Shown piece after piece: positions 34,338 through 42,606 of a stretch of 64,000 nucleotides of DNA. The stretch covers positions 108,569-172,568 of the forward strand of contig DDIN01000008.1 in assembly GCA_002338565.1 (NCBI GenBank). Reading direction: 5' to 3'. Both the position numbers and the translations under genes were made by a program. The notes beneath the pieces are model-generated. The model had not been told where the DNA came from. It ran no database searches and was given only the letters and a program-made list of their open reading frames with translations. The DNA comes from Hyphomonadaceae bacterium UBA1849. GTDB taxonomy: Bacteria > Pseudomonadota > Alphaproteobacteria > Caulobacterales > Hyphomonadaceae. Position 1 is the stretch's first letter. Each line of letters opens with the position of its first letter.

Positions 34338-35173
34338 TCGCTTGCTCCACCATCATCACCGGTTGTTTCGCCCAGCTCGGTTTGAATATCCTCCAATAGC
34401 CGCTGAGCGGACTGTTCGGCGGCGACGAGCATCACATGATGCGTCGTCGCCCATCCCAACTGCGTTTGCAGTGTCGCGGCCAATTCAGGCTCTGATGCGA
34501 TGAGCCGCAGAAACTCGCCTTCATCCAGCGCGCCGAAAGCGGCGAGGCCGAACTTATGGCCGACAAAGGTTGCTGCGTCCCGCGCTGGACGAAGCGTGAC
34601 GTCCTGCGATTTTTCGATCGCCATCGTGACGAGCTGATAATTCTGCAACTGCCGGACGATCTCCTTATTTCTGATAATCCCAAGCTCGCCAGAATTTACG
34701 AGCGCATCGAAGGCGGCCCCGCTGCGCTGGGCGTACTTGGCGGTAATGGCCGTGGACCACAGACTTTCTTTCGCCGCCGCTGCGTAGTCTTCAAAATTGA
34801 AGTTCGGCTCCAGGGATCCTGTCTGCAGCGCATCTTCATCCGGGGCCGCCCAGGTGGGCCACAATTCGATCTCTTCCGGGCTTGAAATCAGTTCGTTAAC
34901 AGCCGCGCTGGGTGTGCTGTCGAATATGTAACTGATGGTGGCGATGCGAAGCTGGACGTTTTCAATCTGGTCATAATAGCCCTCGATATCGGCCAGCAAG
35001 TCCGTTGCAACGTCTCTCAGAATCTGGGTCTCGCTCTGCCGGTCGCCCAACGCATTGTTCCAGTTGTTGACCTGCAGGCCAATGAACACGCCAAACACCA
35101 CGATCAGCGTTTCGATGATGACAGCAAACCAGCCCTGCTTGCGGATGGAAGTGGCGAGACGGCGCAGGATCAT
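34334..35173 (-). CDS. Membrane-anchored family protein, copy F
   Basis: A 279-residue paralogue. The N-terminus is MILRRLATSIRKQGWF (Gly for the usual Asp) and the anchor form is GVFIGLQVNNWN. No cysteine is present in the outer domain, unlike most copies, so the putative disulfide is not universal. The first ~75 coding bases are almost identical to those of copy G, far closer than the rest of the two genes. Confidence 0.85.
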   Translation of the reverse strand: MILRRLATSIRKQGWFAVIIETLIVVFGVFIGLQVNNWNNALGDRQSETQILRDVATDLLADIEGYYDQIENVQLRIATISYIFDSTPSAAVNELISSPEEIELWPTWAAPDEDALQTGSLEPNFNFEDYAAAAKESLWSTAITAKYAQRSGAAFDALVNSGELGIIRNKEIVRQLQNYQLVTMAIEKSQDVTLRPARDAATFVGHKFGLAAFGALDEGEFLRLIASEPELAATLQTQLGWATTHHVMLVAAEQSAQRLLEDIQTELGETTGDDGGASE

Positions 35174-35880
35174 TCACTTCCTCCGATAATGGCATCCTGC
35201 AATTCGCGGCACTCTTGCAGCACAATCGCCATATTGGCAGCGCGATACCGCACCATATTGAGAGCTCCTGCCAGTGCTATTCGAAAAGAGGGATTTTCGA
35301 GGGCCTCTGCCTCAAGAAAGAGTTCGTCCTGCCTGTCCTGCGGCAGAACCGGACCAATCGCATTGTACTGATCCATGGTCCCAAGATAGCTGTTCAGCCG
35401 TTGCGTTACATGTACAACAACGCCTTCCGCTTGTCCGAGACTTGCCCGAAACTCATCTATCGCGATTTCCAGATCACGATCCCTTAGCATAACTTCGCCC
35501 GTTTCCGGGCGTGACGCCAGTTCGCCCAGTCCTAAAGGGTCGATCGGTCGGACTTGCTGCACAAACGCAATGACGGAATAGATATTCTCACGTTCGGCAT
35601 CCGTGAGTTCTGCATTTTCGAGCTGGTCGAGCGCGAGCGCCCCGTCATTGAGCACGCCGTCGTAAAACTCCAGCATTGTCTCCAGATGCTCAGCTGTTTC
35701 ATCGAGTGTTTGTGAAAACTGCACTATGTATCGATCAGCATCAGCATGCTGTTGTCTTTCAGAATTCCAGTTCCCGAGCTGAATACCGAGATAGACGCCC
35801 ATCACCACGATCAGCGTTTCGATGATGACAGCAAACCAGTCCTGCTTGCGGATGGAAGTGGCGAGGCGGCGAAGGATCAT
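35170..35880 (-). CDS. Membrane-anchored family protein, copy G
   Basis: A 236-residue paralogue, the shortest copy. It has MILRRLATSIRKQDWF and anchor GVYLGIQLGNWN, then a helical outer domain with a single Cys near the end (VLQECRELQ). It overlaps copies H and F by ATGA at both ends. The function is unknown. Confidence 0.85.
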   Translation of the reverse strand: MILRRLATSIRKQDWFAVIIETLIVVMGVYLGIQLGNWNSERQQHADADRYIVQFSQTLDETAEHLETMLEFYDGVLNDGALALDQLENAELTDAERENIYSVIAFVQQVRPIDPLGLGELASRPETGEVMLRDRDLEIAIDEFRASLGQAEGVVVHVTQRLNSYLGTMDQYNAIGPVLPQDRQDELFLEAEALENPSFRIALAGALNMVRYRAANMAIVLQECRELQDAIIGGSE

Positions 35881-36728
35881 GAGGCACTGCCTCGTTTCAG
35901 CATGCGGTCATCCACATCGAAGCCGATTAGTCGCTCATACAATTCAATGAAGTCCTGAAAGGCAGACGGATCAACACATTCACCATAGGTCTGGCGCAAA
36001 TTGAGAAACATCGGAGGGATTATCTGTTCGAACTCCTCAATCGTCGCGCCCCATTCATAAACCCGGCCATCTGTCTGAAATTCGTATTGCTCAAACCGAT
36101 CAGACAATTGACTGGCACGGACAAACTGCACACCGTCCAGCGCGGAGATTTCACCCAGCATGGCGATCGCTTCGCGCCGCTGCAGCGGTGTTATCGTCCC
36201 CTCGACCGCAAGATGTGACAACCGCCCTTTTAGGCGCCAGATCTCTTGGCCATTCTCAGTCATTCGCGCGATTATTCCAAAGAGATAGCTAAGCGTAGAG
36301 AACGCTTCCCGCTCCAGATACACGGCGGATTCGCCTTCCGCGAATGTCTCCCATGAAGTCGTACTCACAGCCCTGAGCGGCGTGCGCAACACCATTGGGA
36401 GCGTCGTGATTGGATTGTTAGCATTCAATGAGTCAGACACCACGGGGCGCCAGATCTCGTCATCTTCTTGAAGACGCAAAAGCAAATTGGCTTCCTGCTC
36501 CAACCGACACGGCTCGACCGCTTCGCGTTCATTGAAAAAAAGGAGCGCGACCAGAAGGTCGTTTTCGATCGCTTCCATGGATTGCTTCATTTCCGCCTCG
36601 CGGTTCATCACCGTCACCAAATGATTGGCCAGAAGCGCGATAATCACACCAACCACAACGATTGTGACTTCGAAGAAGAAGGTTTTCCAACCGGCACCAG
36701 AACCGGCCATTCGCCTGAAAAATCGCAT
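35877..36728 (-). CDS. Membrane-anchored family protein, copy H (divergent, operon head)
   Basis: A 283-residue protein with the same plan, but the anchor has diverged: MRFFRRMAGSGAGWKTFFFE, then a helix ending GVIIALLANHL. Two Cys (AVEPCRLEQ, YGECVDPSAF) occur in comparable places. It is the first gene of the nine-gene operon. I start at ATG 36728, behind GGGGTGGGG; an in-frame TTG at 36749 is less likely. No clear promoter was identified in the 250 bases upstream. Confidence 0.75.
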   Translation of the reverse strand: MRFFRRMAGSGAGWKTFFFEVTIVVVGVIIALLANHLVTVMNREAEMKQSMEAIENDLLVALLFFNEREAVEPCRLEQEANLLLRLQEDDEIWRPVVSDSLNANNPITTLPMVLRTPLRAVSTTSWETFAEGESAVYLEREAFSTLSYLFGIIARMTENGQEIWRLKGRLSHLAVEGTITPLQRREAIAMLGEISALDGVQFVRASQLSDRFEQYEFQTDGRVYEWGATIEEFEQIIPPMFLNLRQTYGECVDPSAFQDFIELYERLIGFDVDDRMLKRGSAS

Positions 36729-36866
36729 ACGCGCCCCACCCCATTTCAACCCAAAATGAAGTATGCACGGTTTTTAGCGCTGAGTCTTCCCGAAGGCAGA
36801 ACAAGCGAACGCGCAAGCGCAGGTTCGTTAGCTTCAGCTGGCTACAGCACCGAGCGAATTGAGAAG

Positions 36867-36977
36867 CAGCCCTGAGCACGCCCATCGTGAAAGCGGCAGT
36901 AGCCGTGAGCGGGTGGTCAAACAATGGCAGCCTTGAGCACGTTCTATGCGAACACAGTTCGCGAGAACAAACAAAAG
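36867..36977. repeat. Two degenerate copies of a ~51-60 bp dispersed repeat
   Basis: CAGCCCTGAGCACG (36867-36880) recurs with one change at 36928-36941, 61 bases later. The second copy (36928-36977) continues with TTCTATGCG, TTCGCGAGAACAAACAA, matching the 51-bp units at 60124-60225 at most positions. The region lies between prfC and the paralogue operon and contains no gene that I recognise. Confidence 0.6.
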
Positions 36978-36980
36978 CGC

Positions 36981-38588
36981 CTAAGCCAGACGCTCTTTCG
37001 TGGTGGTGAACTTCAGGTCAGGGTTTCTGTCCATCGTATAGTTCGCATCCCAGGCATCCTTGCCGAGATAGACAGGGTCGCCATCAAGGTCGGTGCCAGA
37101 CTGGGATTTGTTCTTATCCATGAAGGCTTCGAGCTTGTCCTGATCGCCGGAAATCCAGCGCGCGACATTGTAGGGCGCGGTCTCGAACTCAACTTCGAGG
37201 CCATACTCTGCCTGCACCCGCTCTTTCATGACCTCAAACTGAAGGCCGCCCACCGCACCCACAATCATGTCGGAGCCGATTTGCGGACGGAAAAGCTGCG
37301 TCACGCCCTCTTCGGCCAGAGATTCCAGCGCCTTTTTAAGGTGCTTCTGCTTCATCGGGTCTTTCACCCGCGCACGACGCAGAAGCTCCGGCGCGAAGTT
37401 CGGAATCCCTGCGAATTTCACGTCGCCGCTTTCAGACAGCGCATCACCCACGCGCAGCGCGCCATGGTTCGGAATACCGATCACATCGCCCGGAAAGGCC
37501 TCGTCAGCGATCTCGCGGTCCTGCGCGAGGAACATCATCGGATTGTGCACATTGAGCAGCTTGCCGGATGAGGTTTTCAGCTTCATGCCGCGCTTGAACT
37601 CACCGGACGAGATACGGAAGAAGCCCACGCGGTCGCGGTGGTTCGGGTCCATATTCGCCTGAATTTTGAAGATGAAGCCGGTGACCTGTTTGTCATCGCG
37701 CACGATGATTTTTTCCTGCCCCTTCACCTCGGCCTTTTGCGCACGCGGAGGCGGCGCGAACTCGCCAATGGTGGAGAGCAGCTCGTGAACGCCGAAATGG
37801 CGGAGCGCCGAGCCGAACACGACCGGGGTCATATGGCCTTCCAGATAGGATTGGTGATTGAATTCCGGCAGGCCATCGGCTGCTAGCTCGGCCGTCAGTT
37901 CGAGTTCTTCAAGAACGCTTTCGTCCACACGGTCCGCCAGTGAGTTGGAGCCGTCCATTTTAATGCGTTCGGCGCGCTCCGGATGCTCTTTCGCGTCCGC
38001 TGCGAGCTTTTTGAACAGGCAAAATTCACCCGTGCGCAGATCTTTCATGCCCGCAAAGCGGTTACCGGACGCGGCAGGCCAGTAAAGCGGCGACACATCA
38101 AGCGCCAGCTTCTCATGAACCTCTTCCAGAATATCGAACGGGTCCTGCGCCTCGCGGTCCATCTTGTTCACAAAGGTGATGATCGGAATGTCGCGCATAC
38201 GGCAGACTTCGAACAGCTTCAGCGTCTGCGGCTCGATACCCTTCGCGGCGTCGAGCACCATGATGGCAGAGTCCGCCGCCGTTAGCGTACGATACGTATC
38301 CTCGGAGAAGTCTTCGTGGCCCGGCGTATCAAGCAGGTTGAACACTTTGTCATCATGCTCGAACGTCATGACGGAGGCCGAAACCGAAATACCGCGGTCA
38401 CGCTCGATCTTCATCCAGTCAGAGCTTGTCCGGCGACGTTCACCACGCGCAGCCACCTGCCCCGCCAGACGGATCGCACCGCCTGCCAGCAGCAGGTTCT
38501 CCGTCAGCGTGGTCTTACCAGCGTCCGGGTGGGAAATGATAGCGAAGGTGCGCCGGCGTTCGGCTTCATCGTGCAGGGATAAACTCAT
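36981..38588 (-). CDS. prfC: Peptide chain release factor 3
   Basis: A 535-residue translational GTPase that recycles RF1/RF2 from the ribosome. G motifs are intact: SHPDAGKTTLTE (G1), DTPGHEDFSEDT (G3) and VNKMDRE (G4). RERRRTSSDWMKIERDRGISV-type switch I is present, and the C-terminal domains match RF3 (QLFRPQIGSDMIVGAVGGLQFE). The start is ATG 38588. Confidence 0.96.
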   Translation of the reverse strand: MSLSLHDEAERRRTFAIISHPDAGKTTLTENLLLAGGAIRLAGQVAARGERRRTSSDWMKIERDRGISVSASVMTFEHDDKVFNLLDTPGHEDFSEDTYRTLTAADSAIMVLDAAKGIEPQTLKLFEVCRMRDIPIITFVNKMDREAQDPFDILEEVHEKLALDVSPLYWPAASGNRFAGMKDLRTGEFCLFKKLAADAKEHPERAERIKMDGSNSLADRVDESVLEELELTAELAADGLPEFNHQSYLEGHMTPVVFGSALRHFGVHELLSTIGEFAPPPRAQKAEVKGQEKIIVRDDKQVTGFIFKIQANMDPNHRDRVGFFRISSGEFKRGMKLKTSSGKLLNVHNPMMFLAQDREIADEAFPGDVIGIPNHGALRVGDALSESGDVKFAGIPNFAPELLRRARVKDPMKQKHLKKALESLAEEGVTQLFRPQIGSDMIVGAVGGLQFEVMKERVQAEYGLEVEFETAPYNVARWISGDQDKLEAFMDKNKSQSGTDLDGDPVYLGKDAWDANYTMDRNPDLKFTTTKERLA

Positions 38589-38626
38589 GCGCGCGATTTA
38601 GTTGGGATTGGGCGAATTGTCGAGGT

Positions 38627-39466
38627 TCAGTCGCCCACTTCAAAAAGCGTTCTTTCAGCCATCTTGGTTTGCCAGTCTGGAAGCCAATGCTCACCCAAAT
38701 AATCAAGAAGGCTAGTGTATGTATCAAATGACAGCTTTCCGCTGTAATAAATTCCCATATTGTGGTCTTCTGGAAAACTGTCGATCTTTTTGGCGTTTCC
38801 GCGAGCATAATCATAAACGCGGTCGACTTGAGCCAACATCTCTAAGATATCTCGAATAACGCTAAAGAAGTTGGTTTGAATCAGGATCCTGCCATATTCA
38901 GAATCTTTCTTCGCCAAAGTATTATACAATGAATGTAATCGAGAACTCGTAATCTGACTGAAGTTGATCAGCGCCGTTAGCTTTTCGGCATCAAGTACAT
39001 CAGCTTCTTCTACAGCATTAACAACATTGTCGAGGGCTTCCGAGGGAAGTGATAAATATTCGTTTGGAATTGGATGAACTCCATAAGGCGCCCCCCAAGC
39101 ATCTTCCCCGCTTTCTTCCCACTGAGCAAAAACCCTAACAAGTTCGAGCAACGTGCTTTCGTAATAATCGTGTAGCTCTTTTAGTGCCAACGGAAGCTTC
39201 GCACGCAATTTTCGTAATCTCCGGGTACGGCGCTCCGTTTCCACTCCAACTTGGTGCTCGATCTGCTGCCGCAGTTTCAAAACCATCCAACCGCTGAAGA
39301 TTGCGGCGGGCAGCCCCACTATTATCGTCTGATGATCGTGAACCCAAAAAAGAGCATGGTTCATCCAACAAGGCATATCGATGAAAGAGATGACATCAAT
39401 CGAGCAAGTCATACGGAAAAGCGTGTCCCCATTTGTTGCGACAGTCGCGCCAATGATGAAACGCAT
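38627..39466 (-). CDS. AT-rich orphan gene, single-pass membrane protein
   Basis: A protein of up to 279 residues with one hydrophobic helix (TIIVGLPAAIFSGWMVL) followed by a basic coiled-coil-like stretch (QQIEHQVGVETERRTRRLRK) and a helical C-terminal domain. I recognise no family. The DNA is visibly more AT-rich than its neighbours, suggesting acquisition. The start is uncertain: ATG at 39466, 39412, 39376 or 39364 are all in frame, and none has a clear ribosome-binding site; the latest would still keep the membrane helix. Confidence 0.6.
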   Translation of the reverse strand: MRFIIGATVATNGDTLFRMTCSIDVISFIDMPCWMNHALFWVHDHQTIIVGLPAAIFSGWMVLKLRQQIEHQVGVETERRTRRLRKLRAKLPLALKELHDYYESTLLELVRVFAQWEESGEDAWGAPYGVHPIPNEYLSLPSEALDNVVNAVEEADVLDAEKLTALINFSQITSSRLHSLYNTLAKKDSEYGRILIQTNFFSVIRDILEMLAQVDRVYDYARGNAKKIDSFPEDHNMGIYYSGKLSFDTYTSLLDYLGEHWLPDWQTKMAERTLFEVGD

Positions 39467-39667
39467 GTCAGGACGAATCTCTAGAAACCACAACCTAAGA
39501 AAGCTATTTCACCTACAGCCAATAAGGATTTGGGTTATCTGATTTTTGGGTCGAAGTGTGATATTTTCACTTGATGAAAATCAAAACTCGATTATGTGAG
39601 CGCACCGGATTTCAGATGGTCAGACAATGCCTCCCTTCCGGCCCACCTGACAATAAGGAATCCCGCA

Positions 39668-40720
39668 ATGTCTGATACCATTGACCGTCAGCGCAAAGCT
39701 GAACTCCTCGACAATCCTGTTGAGCATATCGACATCACTGAGTTTGATGGCCGCCAGCTTATCGAAGCCTGGAGCAAGATGAGCTTTTCATCCCGCGATG
39801 CAGCGCGCGCGGCGAAAATTATCAACATGATGCTGGAAGACAAATCCTGCTCGACCATGCTCACCCTTGCCGGCTCTACATCTGCGGGCGGCTGTATGCA
39901 TGTCTGGCGCGATATGGTCGCCAACAATATGATCGACTCAATCGTCTCTACAGGCGCGTCCATCATCGACATGGATTTCTTTGAAGCACTTGGTTTCAAA
40001 CACTATCGCGCACCGGAAATTCCGGACGACCGTATTCTGCGCGATCTCTATATCGACCGCATTTACGACACGTACATTGACGAAGAAGAGCTTCAGGCCT
40101 GCGATCACGTCATCAAGGACATCGCAGACAGCCTCGAGCCGCGCCCGTATTCCTCCCGTGAATTCATCTACGAGATCGGCAAATGGCTGGCGGCTGGCAA
40201 TGCGAAGAAAGAAGGCTCTCTCATCCAGACCTGTTACGAAGAAGGCGTGCCGATCTTCGTGCCGGCTTTCTCTGACTGCTCTGCAGGCTTTGGCCTCGTA
40301 AAGCACCAGGTCGATCGCATGAAAGAGGACAAGCCTTACATGACGATCGACTCTGTCGCGGACTTCCGTGAGCTGACAGAAGTGAAGATCCAGGCAGGCC
40401 GCACAGGTCTGTTCATGATTGGCGGCGGCGTGCCGAAGAACTTCGCGCAGGACACTGTTGTGTGTGCGGAAATCCTTGGCGAAGATGCTGAAATGCACGC
40501 TTACGCGGTGCAGATCACCGTTGCTGATGTTCGTGATGGCGCGTGCTCATCCTCTACGCTGAAAGAAGCCTGCTCATGGGGCAAGGTCGACGTCGCGCTG
40601 GAGCAGATGGTGTTCGCAGAAGCTGGTACAGTTGCGCCTGTGATCGTCTCTGACGCTTACCATCGCGGCCACTGGAAAACCCGCGAGAAGCGTCGCTGGG
40701 CAGACCTCTTCCAAAAATAA
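39668..40720 (+). CDS. Deoxyhypusine synthase-like enzyme
   Basis: A 350-residue homologue of deoxyhypusine synthase. Bacteria lack eIF5A, and bacterial members are thought to act on polyamines, for example in homospermidine formation from putrescine/spermidine. The core is recognisable: LAGSTSAGGCMHVWRDMV, STGASIIDMDFFEALG, FVPAFSDCSAGFG, FMIGGGVPKNF and the segment KEACSWGKV, which holds the catalytic lysine position. ATG 39668 follows AAGGAA. A 7-bp inverted repeat (ATTTTCA/TGAAAAT, 39563-39581) lies in its upstream region. Confidence 0.88.
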   Translation: MSDTIDRQRKAELLDNPVEHIDITEFDGRQLIEAWSKMSFSSRDAARAAKIINMMLEDKSCSTMLTLAGSTSAGGCMHVWRDMVANNMIDSIVSTGASIIDMDFFEALGFKHYRAPEIPDDRILRDLYIDRIYDTYIDEEELQACDHVIKDIADSLEPRPYSSREFIYEIGKWLAAGNAKKEGSLIQTCYEEGVPIFVPAFSDCSAGFGLVKHQVDRMKEDKPYMTIDSVADFRELTEVKIQAGRTGLFMIGGGVPKNFAQDTVVCAEILGEDAEMHAYAVQITVADVRDGACSSSTLKEACSWGKVDVALEQMVFAEAGTVAPVIVSDAYHRGHWKTREKRRWADLFQK

Positions 40721-40727
40721 ATTAATC

Positions 40728-40754
40728 GGGCGGGCGCTTTACTGGCGCCTGCCC
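40728..40754. terminator. Hairpin between convergent genes
   Basis: GGGCGGGCGC and GCGCCTGCCC form a ten-pair stem (one G-U) with a seven-base loop just after the deoxyhypusine-synthase-like gene. On the minus strand it is followed by an AT-rich stretch with TATTTTT. Confidence 0.55.
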
Positions 40755-41532
40755 TATTCTGCCAGTGCGAACTGGCCTGCAGGTGCAGACAACATGCGCA
40801 GACGATGCATCAGAAACAGAGCGAGCGTCAGGCTCAGCATGACTTCTGAATACTCTTCAAACGATTCATGCTGAAGCAGCAACGCCGTTGAAAGCGTCAG
40901 CACCATGCCAAAGCGCGCAACGCCCAGCCAGTCGGCAAACGCGGCAATCTCTCCGATCACAGGCATATCAGCCCGCGCAGACAGCCAGCGGCGTGCCCCG
41001 CCAAGCACGGAGGCCGCACACATCGCAATCAACGCAAAACCGGCCACCGCATAGATCGGACCATAAAGGCGCGGATTTACCAGATTATGGATGTTGGTTT
41101 CCTGCTGCAGATTCACTTCGGCGAGCGCTTCAGGCGTCTCCCAATGGAAAATCCACTGCCCCAGCTCAGCTCCTCGCCTGCGATCAGAAAACACGCCGCG
41201 CCAAGCCCGATATAGGCAAAGCGCATCATGGTCTGGTCTGCGCGCGCAATCAGAAATGACAGGCCGCACGCCATCAGGAAGAAAAGCACCGTGCCATACT
41301 CGATCGGGCCAGCACCTGTCTCTTCGGTACTGAATAGCCATGCGAGCTCTAGCGAGCCCCGCGCATGAAGCACGCTCAAAACAGCCAGCACCGCAATCGG
41401 CGCACCGGCGATGAGGAAACCGCTCAGCCGGTCGACAGATGTCGCCTCCAGCCCACGCGGGAAGATGAAACGTATCGAAATGATGGCTGCGAAAACCGCA
41501 GCGATACAAAATAGAACAGTCTGAAATAACAT
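40754..41532 (-). pseudogene. Membrane protein gene broken by a one-base frameshift
   Basis: The 5' part (41532 to about 41160) encodes transmembrane helices and reaches LIAGEELSWG. The 3' part continues in another frame with QWIFHWETPEALAEVNLQQE, then more helices. Together they restore a ~259-residue protein with a GEELSWGQ...ETPE...NLQ.E.N.HN pattern I know from anonymous bacterial membrane proteins. Adding one G to the GGGG run (CCCC at 41159-41162 on the plus strand) restores the frame. Either the gene is dead or phase-variable, or this is a sequencing error in a homopolymer. Confidence 0.82.
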
Positions 41533-41634
41533 TGGCGTCTCAAAACTCAGTTTTGTGACGCTTTGCAATTTCAGGGCCGCATTCAGGACACCGCTGCGTG
41601 ACAGCCGCTCCGCATTCGGATAGTTTCAATCCGG

Positions 41635-42534
41635 TCAGTTGAACGGCATCGCTTCATTCGGCAGTTCGCCGATAGCGGGTAACGCTATATGGCGCACGAG
41701 CCCGAAACGTCTGTCTATCGCAAAAATTTCGCCGGAATTGTTGGGCACAAATGAAAAGGCCTGCCCTTCGGCTTCAAGCGCTATTGTCGCGACATGGACG
41801 AGGACCGGCCCCATAGTCGGCCGTGCAACTACATACATTTCAGGCAGGTCGTGTCCTAAAAGATACAAAAGCCCATCCGGCCCAATCGCCCCGCCTGACG
41901 CCGCATAAGGTGCCATGCGCTCGATCACGCTCGCGGGCATCTGCCAGCCACCTTTGCGACGCCATTCATTGTCGAACACCACGACGCCAGAGAATTCCGA
42001 TGCTTTATAGTCCAGACCGCCATTGCCCGAATAATGCGCGAAGCCAGCAATCCTGTCGCTCCCAAAATCGTCAAACCAGGTAAGCGACCCCTCTTCCATA
42101 AGTCCAAGAGACCAGCTGTGTGAATGCTCCATGGTTTCTGCATCGAACACTTCCATCGAAGACGACATTGGCGTGAGAGAATAGTTGGAATTCGCACACC
42201 AAAGCTGTTCATCACGGGCATAGCAGGAATTCATATGCCGCAGCAGGCCGCGCGGCGCCGTCATGAATCGGTCGACCAGCTCACCCGTATCTCGGCGATA
42301 CTTGCCAATCGTGGAATTATCGACAGGATAAAAGAACTCATCATCTACCGCGACGCCCTGATCGGCTTCCGGCGCTTCATACACGCGAAGCGTTTCTGCC
42401 GTCAGATGCTGAACGGCTGGCGGCACATAATTTTCCAGCGATCCAAGCTCCGGTATGTCCTGCGCCACAGCGCCCGGCAGAATTACAGCGGACAGACAGG
42501 CAAGCGCGCCTGACAGGGAAATATGTCGGATCAT
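41635..42534 (-). CDS. Exported propeller-like protein next to a TonB receptor
   Basis: A 299-residue protein with a signal peptide (LACLSAVILPGAVAQ) and repeating segments of beta-propeller character (GVAVDDEFFYPVDNSTIGKY, DEQLWCANSNYS, SLTWFDDFGSDRIAGF, GPDGLLYLLGHD). I cannot name the family. ATG 42534 is preceded by GGAG. It follows the TonB receptor gene by ~70 bases on the same strand, so it is probably co-expressed and may process or bind the receptor's substrate. Confidence 0.75.
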   Translation of the reverse strand: MIRHISLSGALACLSAVILPGAVAQDIPELGSLENYVPPAVQHLTAETLRVYEAPEADQGVAVDDEFFYPVDNSTIGKYRRDTGELVDRFMTAPRGLLRHMNSCYARDEQLWCANSNYSLTPMSSSMEVFDAETMEHSHSWSLGLMEEGSLTWFDDFGSDRIAGFAHYSGNGGLDYKASEFSGVVVFDNEWRRKGGWQMPASVIERMAPYAASGGAIGPDGLLYLLGHDLPEMYVVARPTMGPVLVHVATIALEAEGQAFSFVPNNSGEIFAIDRRFGLVRHIALPAIGELPNEAMPFN

Positions 42535-42606
42535 AAATGATCTCCTCACAATTTAACCGGACCGACTAAGCCGGCCCGGTCCATATCAAATGAATTCAGA
42601 TCGAAA

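Noticed and set aside
36924..37571. 215-codon frame antisense to prfC starting in the repeat region
   Set aside because: Overlaps the conserved prfC frame and starts within the dispersed repeat; no recognisable domain.
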